Assembly: GCF_009910675.1 (NCBI RefSeq)
Contig: NZ_RSEJ01000006.1
Location: 124,001 to 188,000 of the forward strand
Source: Photobacterium alginatilyticum
GTDB taxonomy: Bacteria; Pseudomonadota; Gammaproteobacteria; Enterobacterales; Vibrionaceae
DNA: 64,000 bases
Reading direction: 5' to 3'
This document shows positions 19,500 through 27,283 of the stretch, piece after piece. The notes below the pieces were generated by a model that was not told where the DNA came from, searched no databases, and was given only the letters and a program-made list of their open reading frames with translations. A program made the translations under genes and the position numbers. The stretch's first letter is position 1, and each line of letters starts with the position of its first letter.

Positions 19500-19769
19500 T
19501 TAGCTGGGCAATAGGATCTGCATTGAGAGGAGTTGATCGATAACTCTCGCCGCGGATTGAGGATGCTCGCTGATAAAATTGTCAACTTCATTAGCCAGCG
19601 TATCCGCTTCACTTAAGCGCTCTAGTAACCCCACAACAGAGCGATCACAAAGCATCGACTCAGTGGTAAACGGGCTGTAAACCACACAGCGTGATTGATA
19701 CATGAAACTGCAGGTGGCTAAAGAAAACTCGCCGTTTAACACCATATGCTCGGGCAAACTGTTCGGCAT
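19500..19769 (-). CDS. PqqD-like small protein of the HPr-rel-A cassette
   Basis: 89 residues. The segments VVYSPFTTESMLCDRSVVGLLERL and DNFISEHPQSAARVIDQLLSMQILLPS match the winged-helix PqqD fold that binds peptide or protein substrates. Its position between the Tat-signal protein and the HprK-like kinase fits the PqqD-family component named for HPr-rel-A systems (TIGR04353). It lies 15 bases downstream of the Tat-signal gene and 10 bases ahead of the kinase. A substrate peptide was not identified. Confidence 0.7.
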   Translation of the reverse strand: MPNSLPEHMVLNGEFSLATCSFMYQSRCVVYSPFTTESMLCDRSVVGLLERLSEADTLANEVDNFISEHPQSAARVIDQLLSMQILLPS

Positions 19770-19784
19770 GTGCCTCCCTATCGG

Positions 19785-20591
19785 TTAGCTCCACATCCGT
19801 AACTGGCTGATTATATCCGTAAACGCTTTTTTCACCGCAGGCGAACGCTCATCAACACTGCCGTGGGTGTTAAGCTCATCGGCCAATTTTGACGCCAGTA
19901 CCATGATCATTTCAATCACCGCACTCTCTACTTGCCGGGTATTGTAAGGATACCGAATGACGCTGGAGGAGAAAAAAGCATTCAGATAGGCAGCCACCAG
20001 CACCTGGTGAAAGTGTCTGGGCCGCAAAGCCACCTCGGTCGTTTCGCCAGAGGCGCCCGACTCCGTAGGCTCAAACGTCAGCGCCAGCCTGAATTGGCCT
20101 CCGCCATGAGCGCCAAGTACATGTTTGATCCTCACATCACTGGATTGCTGGACGCTAAGCTTGAATTTCCAGCCTTTCAGCGGAACATTCTGCCAATGAT
20201 AAAAAGGGTTAAGAAACAGCTGATTGAAATATGTACTGCCGCTAATTTGACTATTGTTTAACGCTTGTCTCAACGGGTATGTACTCTCTCCCTGGCGGCT
20301 GCGAATAACTTGGCTCCAGCGCTCGGGACCAACGGCATCATTACTGCATAACTGAGGATCAGACGCATTGCCCGACACCATAATGGAACAGTTTTGCCCA
20401 CCAGCTCCGCTTCCCCAACCGGCATGACTTTTCAAAGAAAACAGTACCGGCGATATAGCAGCAGAAGTGTGCAGAAAGCGACGGCGAGAAAAACGGGATC
20501 GACCCTCCGCTTCGGGTCGAGCGACAGCATTACCGGCAGATTTTTTATCCTGCCCACTATCATCCTGAATAGCCGACTTATCTTGATTCAT
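19785..20591 (-). CDS. Tat-signal exported protein heading the HPr-rel-A operon, function unknown
   Basis: 268 residues from the ATG at 20589-20591, with GAGG five bases ahead; an upstream GTG is less likely. After a charged 35-residue leader comes a twin-arginine signal, FSRRRFLHTSAAISPVLFSL, so the protein should be exported folded. The mature part begins GWGSGAGGQNCSIMVSGNASDPQLC and has no recognised domain. The Ser/Gly-rich start and two cysteines resemble small secreted scaffold-like proteins. Being first in the operon, it could be the substrate or effector of the PqqD/kinase/nucleotidyltransferase set; that is inference. Confidence 0.65.
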   Translation of the reverse strand: MNQDKSAIQDDSGQDKKSAGNAVARPEAEGRSRFSRRRFLHTSAAISPVLFSLKSHAGWGSGAGGQNCSIMVSGNASDPQLCSNDAVGPERWSQVIRSRQGESTYPLRQALNNSQISGSTYFNQLFLNPFYHWQNVPLKGWKFKLSVQQSSDVRIKHVLGAHGGGQFRLALTFEPTESGASGETTEVALRPRHFHQVLVAAYLNAFFSSSVIRYPYNTRQVESAVIEMIMVLASKLADELNTHGSVDERSPAVKKAFTDIISQLRMWS

Positions 20592-21076
20592 AATAGCCTC
20601 TAACACGACAACCCAACAACGGGATCAAACTTCTACCACATAAACATACAAGAAAAGTAAAGTTCATATTAGTGGGCCTTGCAAGTTTATTTCAGAGGAA
20701 GAGATCCCTATTAATGTGCCCAAATTTAACTACTTATCTAATCATATGACTGTCATTTCCGCCCTGTCGCTCAGCACAATTAGCAACAGACTTTCTGAAT
20801 CAAAACGTTACATCTGGATTATAGGATTTTGTATCACTCTTGATGACAGAGCCATTCATATCTCCGAACAAAATACATAGCAGACTAGATCACACTTTGC
20901 TGTTTTTTTACTCAAATTCTCAATATTGGTAAAACCTCCACGAACACAATACCTTGCCTAACCTATCACCTTTTGGCGCTTATACAGTGCACAAAATCAT
21001 GACAAAAAGCTGACAAAAGGAGATGTTTTTTTGTCCACAATGCTCCGTGTCAAATTCAGCAGCAACGTGAAAAATA
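20592..21076. other. 485-base intergenic region between divergent genes
   Basis: Contains the promoters of the HPr-rel-A operon (leftward) and of the beta-helix lipoprotein (rightward). AT-rich, no open frame of note. No regulator box was recognised. Confidence 0.5.
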
Positions 21077-22231
21077 ATGAAATATCAAAACCTTATAATT
21101 AAATCAGGCGCACTGGCTTGCGTATTGCTTCTCTCCGCTTGTGGCTCAGGTTCAACCTCTCCGTCAAACGCAGACTCAGGACAATCAGGTGGTACCCCGA
21201 GTATTCCTAACGGAGGAAACCCAACAAGCCCAGGCACCGGAACACCTGGTAATCCAGGCACTGTTATCCCAGAACAACCGACAACTCCTGTCCCGCCAGT
21301 CGAGAACGCGGTCATTGTCGTTGACGGGCAAACTTTCACCTCTGTGAGTCAAGCCGAAAGCGCAATTCAAAATAACAGCCTGGTGCAGTTTGGCAGCGGC
21401 GTATTTACACAAGGCATGACCATTCGAGCTGACAACGTCAGACTGGTAGGCAGTGACGGTACCCACTTCAAGGGCGCGCAGGTTCAGAACAAGGGGACCT
21501 TTGTTATCGCCGGTGACAGCGTCAGCATGGAGAACATTGAGTGTAGCGGCGTCAGCGTACCGAACGAAAACGGTGCCTGTATCCGACAGGAAGGCAAAGA
21601 TCTTCACCTAAGCGGCGTCTACTTTCATGACAGTGAGCAGGGGATCCTGACCGCCAAAAACACTGGCAGCCTGGTCATTGAGTACAGCACTTTTGAAAAT
21701 CTGGGCAAGGCTGGCCTGGCCCACGCAGTTTACAGTGCCAATGATCGCCTGGAAATTCGCTACAGCAAATTCTACAAATCAAAAGACAACGGCCATGAGA
21801 TCAAATCCCGGGCCAAGGAAACCCTGATCGAGTACAGCGAAATTGCATCGCTCGACAGTAATGACAGCCGACTGGTTGATATTTCCAACGGCGGCAAGCT
21901 GACCATCCGAAACAGCATGCTCGAGCAGGGGCCAAATACTGCTAACTTCCAGGTGATCGGCTTTGGTATGGAAGGGGTCGATCAAGGCGTTACTCAGTCT
22001 GTCGAGCTGACCAATAACATCATCCTGATGGAAAGAGCAAAAGGCAATGTCTTGCTGGGCCTGCCTTCTGGCAGTGGCTCGTTCCAAATTTCCATCACAG
22101 GTAACGACATCATAGGTACACCGTTCAATGACAAGGCCGAGCATAATATTGAGCAGAACAACAATATTTATGACAGCCGTTCAGCCTACGGACTTGGCGG
22201 CTTCCCGGCACTACCGAGCATTGGCTTGTAA
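21077..22231 (+). CDS. Lipoprotein with right-handed parallel beta-helix, possible polysaccharide lyase
   Basis: 384 residues. The signal peptide and lipobox LLLSACGSG (Cys about residue 22) are followed by a 55-residue Gly/Pro/Ser/Thr-rich linker with TP and NPG repeats. A beta-helix domain then starts at VVDGQTFTSVSQAESAIQ. Coils such as VSMENIECSGVSV, LHLSGVYFHDSEQGILT, LVIEYSTFENLGKAGLAHAVY and LEIRYSKFYKSKDNGHEIKS are typical of pectate-lyase-like folds. Anchored to a membrane with a flexible tether, it probably acts on surface polysaccharide. No Shine-Dalgarno stands out. Confidence 0.7.
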   Translation: MKYQNLIIKSGALACVLLLSACGSGSTSPSNADSGQSGGTPSIPNGGNPTSPGTGTPGNPGTVIPEQPTTPVPPVENAVIVVDGQTFTSVSQAESAIQNNSLVQFGSGVFTQGMTIRADNVRLVGSDGTHFKGAQVQNKGTFVIAGDSVSMENIECSGVSVPNENGACIRQEGKDLHLSGVYFHDSEQGILTAKNTGSLVIEYSTFENLGKAGLAHAVYSANDRLEIRYSKFYKSKDNGHEIKSRAKETLIEYSEIASLDSNDSRLVDISNGGKLTIRNSMLEQGPNTANFQVIGFGMEGVDQGVTQSVELTNNIILMERAKGNVLLGLPSGSGSFQISITGNDIIGTPFNDKAEHNIEQNNNIYDSRSAYGLGGFPALPSIGL

Positions 22232-22536
22232 TACTGACAGACCACAGTCAGTCTAACTTTCACGGTTTCTGCGTTGTGACTGGCGGATTCAATATGGATC
22301 CGCTATCACTCGCAGCCTGACCACTTTTATATCCTCCTCTATACAACTCCAATTATCCTCATTTCTAGTGCCTCTCAGCGAACTTCTTGCGATAACACCA
22401 AACGCTTCCGGCCAGCAAATCTGATACCCGATATTCTCTTCCTATACCCCAAAGGAAAGTTGCTACACTCAGAAGATTGATTTCTCATCGAAAGCACAAC
22501 GACGGCGCTGACCTTCAGTCATGAGGAGAGATAAGC
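22232..22536. other. 305-base intergenic region
   Basis: No gene seen. It holds the 3' end of the beta-helix transcript and the promoter of the reductase gene, whose Shine-Dalgarno GAGGAGAG is just ahead of 22537. No strong terminator recognised. Confidence 0.4.
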
Positions 22537-23070
22537 ATGAAAATTCTGGCTTTTGCTGCAAGCACCCACAAAAAATCAATCAACAAACAACTGGTCCACT
22601 ATGCCTGCCAGCTCTTGGATAAAGCACAAGTTGAAGTGTTGGATCTCAATGATTACGAACTACCACTCTACAGCCAGGACAAGGAAGACGAACTTGGTCA
22701 CCCCCAATTAGCCAAAGACTTTCTCGCTAAAATCGGTGACAGCGACGGCGTACTGATCTCATTTGCCGAGCATAACGGCTCGTATGCCGTCGGCTACAAG
22801 AACATCTTTGACTGGTGCTCGCGTATAGAGCCTAAAGTCTTTCAAAACAAACCCATGGTACTGCTTGCGACTTCACCAGGCTCGATGGGCGGAGCCAGCG
22901 TACTGGCCGCGGCGGTGCAATCTGCCCCCTACTTCGACGGTATCGTCAAGGCCAGCCTGTCGATCCCCAGCTTTTACGATAACTTCGATGCCGATAAACA
23001 AGCCCTGCGGCATGATGAGCTTAACGAGCAGCTCAAAGATGCTGTCAGCCATTTGAATCACTTGAAGTGA
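22537..23070 (+). CDS. NAD(P)H-dependent FMN reductase family protein
   Basis: A 177-residue flavodoxin-fold protein. ILAFAASTHKKSINKQLV binds the FMN phosphate, ISFAEHNGSYAVGYKNIFDWCS is the diagnostic second flavin loop (usual family text PEYNGS, here AEHNGS), and LLATSPGSMGGASVLA is the third loop. It is expected to be a soluble quinone, azo or flavin reductase (PF03358). Stand-alone gene with a strong Shine-Dalgarno. Confidence 0.87.
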   Translation: MKILAFAASTHKKSINKQLVHYACQLLDKAQVEVLDLNDYELPLYSQDKEDELGHPQLAKDFLAKIGDSDGVLISFAEHNGSYAVGYKNIFDWCSRIEPKVFQNKPMVLLATSPGSMGGASVLAAAVQSAPYFDGIVKASLSIPSFYDNFDADKQALRHDELNEQLKDAVSHLNHLK

Positions 23071-23116
23071 ACCCGGTTGAGCCAGCCCCAGGATTAAAGA
23101 ATATTTTGTACAAAAA

Positions 23117-23138
23117 AAGCCACCTCGGCGGGTGGCTT
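23117..23138 (-). terminator. Rho-independent terminator for the DAACS symporter gene
   Basis: Hairpin AAGCCACC / GGTGGCTT with a six-base loop. On the minus strand it is followed by seven T, as expected for a leftward transcript from 24.3 kb. It may also serve the convergent reductase gene. Confidence 0.85.
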
Positions 23139-23170
23139 CATAATCTCAGTTGCAGCTAGCGAAAGGGGTT

Positions 23171-24349
23171 TTAGCCAGCGCGCAGCTCAGGTTCCGCAGG
23201 TGCTGATTGCTTCTGGGCAAACTTGTTGACCCACAGCGAAATAGCGCCGTCACCGGTGATATTACACGCCGTACCAAAGCTGTCCTGTGCCATATACAGG
23301 GCAATCATCAGCGCCAGCTCTGCCTCGCCAAAGCCCAGCATCGTCGACATCAGGCCCAGCGCAGCCATCACGCCGCCGCCCGGCGCACCCGGTGCAGCTA
23401 TCATAGTAATGCCCAGCATCATGATAAATGGCAGCATTTCAAGCAAAGACGGCAGGGCAATGTGCTGGCTAAGTGCCATGACCGCCGTCGAGCAGGTGAT
23501 AAGGGTGATAGTCGAACCTGACAGATGAATAGTGGCGCACAGCGGAATAGTAAAGTTGGCAATCGACTCATTCACGCCGTTGTTTTTGGTTTGACGCAAG
23601 GTAACAGGAATGGTCGCAGCAGAAGACATGGTTCCAATCGCCGTAAAGTAGGCCGGCAGCATATTTTTGATCAGCTTCAGCGGCGACAGACCCAACGCGA
23701 TACCCGTCAGGGTATACTGGATAGTGATCCAAACCCAGTGCATAAACACGGCCAGTGCCAGCACGACTCCAAAGGTCTTCAGAGTCGTAAACACCGTCCC
23801 TTCTGCCGCCATTTCGGCAAAGATCCCGGAGATGTAAAACGGAAGCAGCGGAATAATCACTTTCGACAGCAGCAAATCAATAATGCCGCGACCATCGTCG
23901 GCAATCTCTTTCAGCCGAACACTGTTGGTGATGCTGATCCCCAGTCCGAACAAAAAGGCGGTTGCCAAGGCTGTCATCACGCCAAACATTGGCGGAATTT
24001 CCAGGCTGATAAAGCTGGTCAGTTTTTCACCGGCATCGGCAGCCGCCTGATCCGGTGCCGGCAAACCGGCAATCACCGAGCTGGCAACAATAAACGCCAG
24101 GCTACCGGCAAGCACAGTTGAACCATAGGAAAGCGCAACAGTTTTACCCAACAGGCTACCAGAGTTCTTCGGCAAGCTCGCGATACCGCTGGTTATGTAG
24201 AAAAGAATAATCAAAGGGATGGTAAAGCCGATCAGCTGACCACCGAGCTGTTTTACCGTCAGCAAAATACGCACTACGGCATCGGGGGCAAAAAAACCGA
24301 TTAAAATACCGGCGACAATGCCGGCAATTAACTTCAAAATAAGCTTCAT
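23171..24349 (-). CDS. Dicarboxylate/amino acid:cation symporter (DAACS family)
   Basis: 392 residues with eight or more hydrophobic helices. Motifs include IGFTIPLIILFYITSGIASLPK near the N-terminus, FTAIGTMSSAATIPVTL (serine-rich re-entrant loop) and CATIHLSGSTITLI with the NMDGT-like region degenerate. It is a secondary sodium- or proton-coupled uptake system for dicarboxylates or acidic/neutral amino acids. The ATG at 24347-24349 with AGGAAAC ahead is preferred over a start 20 codons upstream. Confidence 0.85.
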   Translation of the reverse strand: MKLILKLIAGIVAGILIGFFAPDAVVRILLTVKQLGGQLIGFTIPLIILFYITSGIASLPKNSGSLLGKTVALSYGSTVLAGSLAFIVASSVIAGLPAPDQAAADAGEKLTSFISLEIPPMFGVMTALATAFLFGLGISITNSVRLKEIADDGRGIIDLLLSKVIIPLLPFYISGIFAEMAAEGTVFTTLKTFGVVLALAVFMHWVWITIQYTLTGIALGLSPLKLIKNMLPAYFTAIGTMSSAATIPVTLRQTKNNGVNESIANFTIPLCATIHLSGSTITLITCSTAVMALSQHIALPSLLEMLPFIMMLGITMIAAPGAPGGGVMAALGLMSTMLGFGEAELALMIALYMAQDSFGTACNITGDGAISLWVNKFAQKQSAPAEPELRAG

Positions 24350-24711
24350 TAAAATGTTTCCTGATGTGTGTTTGGTAACGGCGAAATCCAGGAGTGATAA
24401 ATAATCCATCTATATGCACTTACTGGCATTATGTTTTTAGAATATGGATAACCCGGAATATTATTTCAGCCGTAGAGTCTATTTAGCATCTTTATACTTG
24501 TGTGTCACTTTTTTTGAAAGTTTGCTGATAGATTTTAATCACCAGAGAGCTTAATGAGGAAAGAGCAAAGGGGCGATCTCGTGATCACCGTACTGAATGA
24601 AAAGAGAAAATATAGCTGTAAGGATGCCCTTGAAGGGACAAGATCAGCCAGCACATATTGGGCTGACTGATCCTATAGCCAGATATGGCCAGTGATACGT
24701 TAACCGCTTAA
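24350..24711. other. 362-base intergenic region
   Basis: Holds the promoter of the leftward symporter and the 3' end of the M3 peptidase transcript. An imperfect hairpin, GATCAGCCAGC / GGCTGACTGATC at 24642-24672, may terminate the peptidase mRNA but has no T-run. No gene seen. Confidence 0.4.
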
Positions 24712-26559
24712 CTAGCGGCCGTAAGTCGATACAATATATTGCTCGAACGCGTCACACATTTCGCTGTCAGAACTATCGTTAGAAGCAAGCTGAGCGGCAC
24801 CGTCAACAATACGGATCGTGGCATTCAGCGGGGCAACCTCAGCACGGGCTCTGCTTTTTAGCGCTGCTATTTTCTGCAGTTCTGCTTCCCATGCCTGTTC
24901 GGCAGACAGGTTGCATTCATCAGCAAGGTATTTGGCGTTGAACCCCTCTCCCGTCAGGCTCAGAATGGTCGCGTTATGATTGACACTGTTTCCGCCGTGC
25001 CAGTAGTGTTTCGCCAGTTGCGGCCCGATCTGCGGATTATCGGTTAAATACCCAAACGTCTCGGTAAAGTAAGCCCTTGTCTGATAAACCGCCATATTCG
25101 CCAGCAGGTAACCTTGGTAGGCACAGGCCGCCTCATCCGACAACAGGTGTGGGATCGCCATCAGCGGGCGCGGGCTGCATGCCAGACCAAGGATCTGTTG
25201 CTCGGTTGTTCTGGCCAGTTCGGTCACCGCCTCAGCTGTCAGCTCGTCATCGCTCAAACGATACAGGGCCCGCTCAAAGTAAGGCACCACCAGAATACTT
25301 CTCTCACCGTATGCTCTGAAGGGCTGCTTGCTATCAATCATAGACTTGATCACGGCGTCCGGAACGGCATTGCCATCGGCATCCAATGCATACAGCTTCA
25401 GCCAGTCGGCATCACCAAGCAGGCTATCGCAGAACATCGACTGAGTCTCGGCATAGGCCATTGAGGTCGGCGCGAATTCCTGCGAAAAACACGGTGCATT
25501 CATCTTCACATTGGAGAAATGCGCAGCGTGCCCGCCTTCATGGAACAAGGTGTTGATACCGTCATACCCGCTACCGACCTGATCCGGCTTGGCATTGCTG
25601 GTAAAGTTCACCTTGGCGGGTACCCAGCATCCCTGATCATAAAATGACGGTACCGGGCCATGGCAGAAGCCATTTTGGTATTTACCCTTGCGATCAAGAA
25701 GGTCCAACGTCAGCTCAGCTCCCGAATAATCGATATTCAAACGACCGAACGACTCGACCCAGCGTCGCAGCGACTGAGAGAACGGCACATAGGGATCCAG
25801 ATCCCGCATCGCATCTCCCGAGAACGAGAACACAAAGTTATAGCCGAACAAGGCTTGCTCACCCTTGGCATCAGCCAGCTGACGCAGGCTGCGCAAATGA
25901 CTATCTCGGGTCCGGGCTTCAAAATCCTCCAGAACCGCGAATAGCTCTGCCGTCGTCATCTGCTCGGTTTTGACCACCGAGTAATCAAAAAAGTTGTCGT
26001 ACCCCAGTGACCGGGCAAACTCGTTACGCAGTTTTACCAGATCCAAAAAGCCGTTGCCAAGCAGCCACTGCTCCAAATCAAGCAAGGCCTGATGCGATGA
26101 GCGACGAACCTCTTCATCGCTGCTGGTACGAATATTGGCCGCAAGTACAGGGAGTGATCCTTCCGCCTGGTTGCCGTTCTCATCCACATAGTTCATCACA
26201 TGGTTTTGTTTTTTCTCAAACAAATCCGCCTCGAACTTAATCAGCTTGGCTTTTAGCGCCTGCGCTTGCTCCGACTCCAGCGCATGAGCCTGAAACATAC
26301 TCAGCCAACCTTTGAGTCCAACCAAAGTTTGTGTTTTCTCGTCGGAATCGGCAAGCAACTCTGTCGCCGCTATCTGTTCTTTCAGCTCGGTGATCTGGGC
26401 CGGAGTACTCAAAAATGTCGCCCACTGCGTTTCTGCCCGGGCAGAACCCTCATGGTCATCACTCGTTCCCATGTAAGTTTCCCAGAAGAAATCTTCTTTG
26501 GCCCGATGCAAAGATAAATAACGCTGGTTAAGCGAATCAAGATAGGCTGATGCTGTCAT
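24712..26559 (-). CDS. M3-family zinc metallopeptidase (oligoendopeptidase-like)
   Basis: A 615-residue cytoplasmic peptidase. The zinc motif HEGGHAAHF sits near residue 340, with the third ligand region EFAPTSMAYAETQSMF downstream, as in M3 thimet/oligoendopeptidase-F-like enzymes. Its N-terminal helical part fits the family. It degrades short peptides. Start after GGGATACAA; monocistronic. Confidence 0.87.
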   Translation of the reverse strand: MTASAYLDSLNQRYLSLHRAKEDFFWETYMGTSDDHEGSARAETQWATFLSTPAQITELKEQIAATELLADSDEKTQTLVGLKGWLSMFQAHALESEQAQALKAKLIKFEADLFEKKQNHVMNYVDENGNQAEGSLPVLAANIRTSSDEEVRRSSHQALLDLEQWLLGNGFLDLVKLRNEFARSLGYDNFFDYSVVKTEQMTTAELFAVLEDFEARTRDSHLRSLRQLADAKGEQALFGYNFVFSFSGDAMRDLDPYVPFSQSLRRWVESFGRLNIDYSGAELTLDLLDRKGKYQNGFCHGPVPSFYDQGCWVPAKVNFTSNAKPDQVGSGYDGINTLFHEGGHAAHFSNVKMNAPCFSQEFAPTSMAYAETQSMFCDSLLGDADWLKLYALDADGNAVPDAVIKSMIDSKQPFRAYGERSILVVPYFERALYRLSDDELTAEAVTELARTTEQQILGLACSPRPLMAIPHLLSDEAACAYQGYLLANMAVYQTRAYFTETFGYLTDNPQIGPQLAKHYWHGGNSVNHNATILSLTGEGFNAKYLADECNLSAEQAWEAELQKIAALKSRARAEVAPLNATIRIVDGAAQLASNDSSDSEMCDAFEQYIVSTYGR

Positions 26560-26890
26560 TTGTATCCCTATAAATGTAAATACTTGATCAATTTAGTTTA
26601 TTGTCTCGTAGCCAATGATAATGCAATCGAGATAGCCCGCAAGCGCAGTCATATTTTCAGCCGACAGAGATTCGCCCGTTATGCTTTACATTGTAAATTC
26701 ATTTTGCCAATAGATTCAGCCCCGCTTAAGCCATACTGGCATATCATGGTTATCGAGCCAATTGATTAGCCTATTAACCATAGCGTGATGGAACATCCCT
26801 GCGACAACACTACATGCAAATCACTGCTACGTTTAAATTTCGAACTGGTCAATCTTTGACTAATTAGGTCTACAAGCACGGAGGAAACAC
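26560..26890. other. 331-base intergenic region with a parS2-like site
   Basis: Between the divergent peptidase and small exported protein genes. No gene; holds their promoters and the parS2 palindrome listed separately. Shine-Dalgarno GGAGGAAAC precedes 26891. Confidence 0.45.
26684..26698. other. parS2-like centromere site 1
   Basis: CTTTACATTGTAAAT fits the Vibrio chromosome II parS2 consensus NTTTACANTGTAAAN. About 29 kb from parA2B2, the outlier of the seven sites. Confidence 0.75.
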
Positions 26891-27079
26891 ATGAAAAAAG
26901 TTATCGCATTACTTTGTTGCATTGTCTTTTCTGGCTTAGCCTTTGCCGAAATGGGAGGAGGCAGCAGAGTTACCGTCCCTCACATTATCTGCATGCAAGA
27001 CGGTAAGATGATAAGTACGACTGCGATCCCTGTTACCGAATGCAATAAACTCAAAGCGGAAAAAGCCGAAGCTAAGTAG
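26891..27079 (+). CDS. Small exported protein of unknown function
   Basis: 62 residues with a clear signal peptide (MKKVIALLCCIVFSGLAFA, cleavage before EMGGG), leaving a 43-residue mature peptide with two cysteines (IICMQDGK and VTECNKLK) that could form a disulfide. A strong Shine-Dalgarno and its own terminator indicate a real monocistronic gene. No family recognised. Confidence 0.72.
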   Translation: MKKVIALLCCIVFSGLAFAEMGGGSRVTVPHIICMQDGKMISTTAIPVTECNKLKAEKAEAK

Positions 27080-27107
27080 CAGGCCGATTCATCCGTTCAT
27101 CTCTTTT

Positions 27108-27129
27108 GGCCGGCACTGCGCCGGCCTTT
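27108..27129 (+). terminator. Rho-independent terminator of the small exported protein gene
   Basis: Perfect GGCCGGC / GCCGGCC stem with a five-base loop, followed by TTT; 28 bases after the stop codon. Confidence 0.82.
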
Positions 27130-27175
27130 CTCTGCACCAGCTCTTCATGACAAACATATACACAATTCAAATGTT

Positions 27176-27191
27176 GAATGATCGGTCATTC
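27176..27191. promoter_or_regulatory. Possible TetR-type operator upstream of the tricorn-like gene
   Basis: Inverted repeat GAATGA-TCGG-TCATTC, about 90 bases ahead of the tricorn-like start. Its form resembles TetR-family boxes; no TetR gene is nearby. Confidence 0.35.
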
Positions 27192-27283
27192 GTGATATAT
27201 ATGAACAACGTTCAGTATTAACCAAAACTAATTACACTTGAACGCCACTTGCTCTCTTTATTGCGACAAACAAGGATCCAGTC

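Noticed and set aside
20930..21010. TTGGCGC...TGC resembling a sigma-54 promoter
   Set aside because: Spacing between GG and GC is 12 rather than 10 bases.
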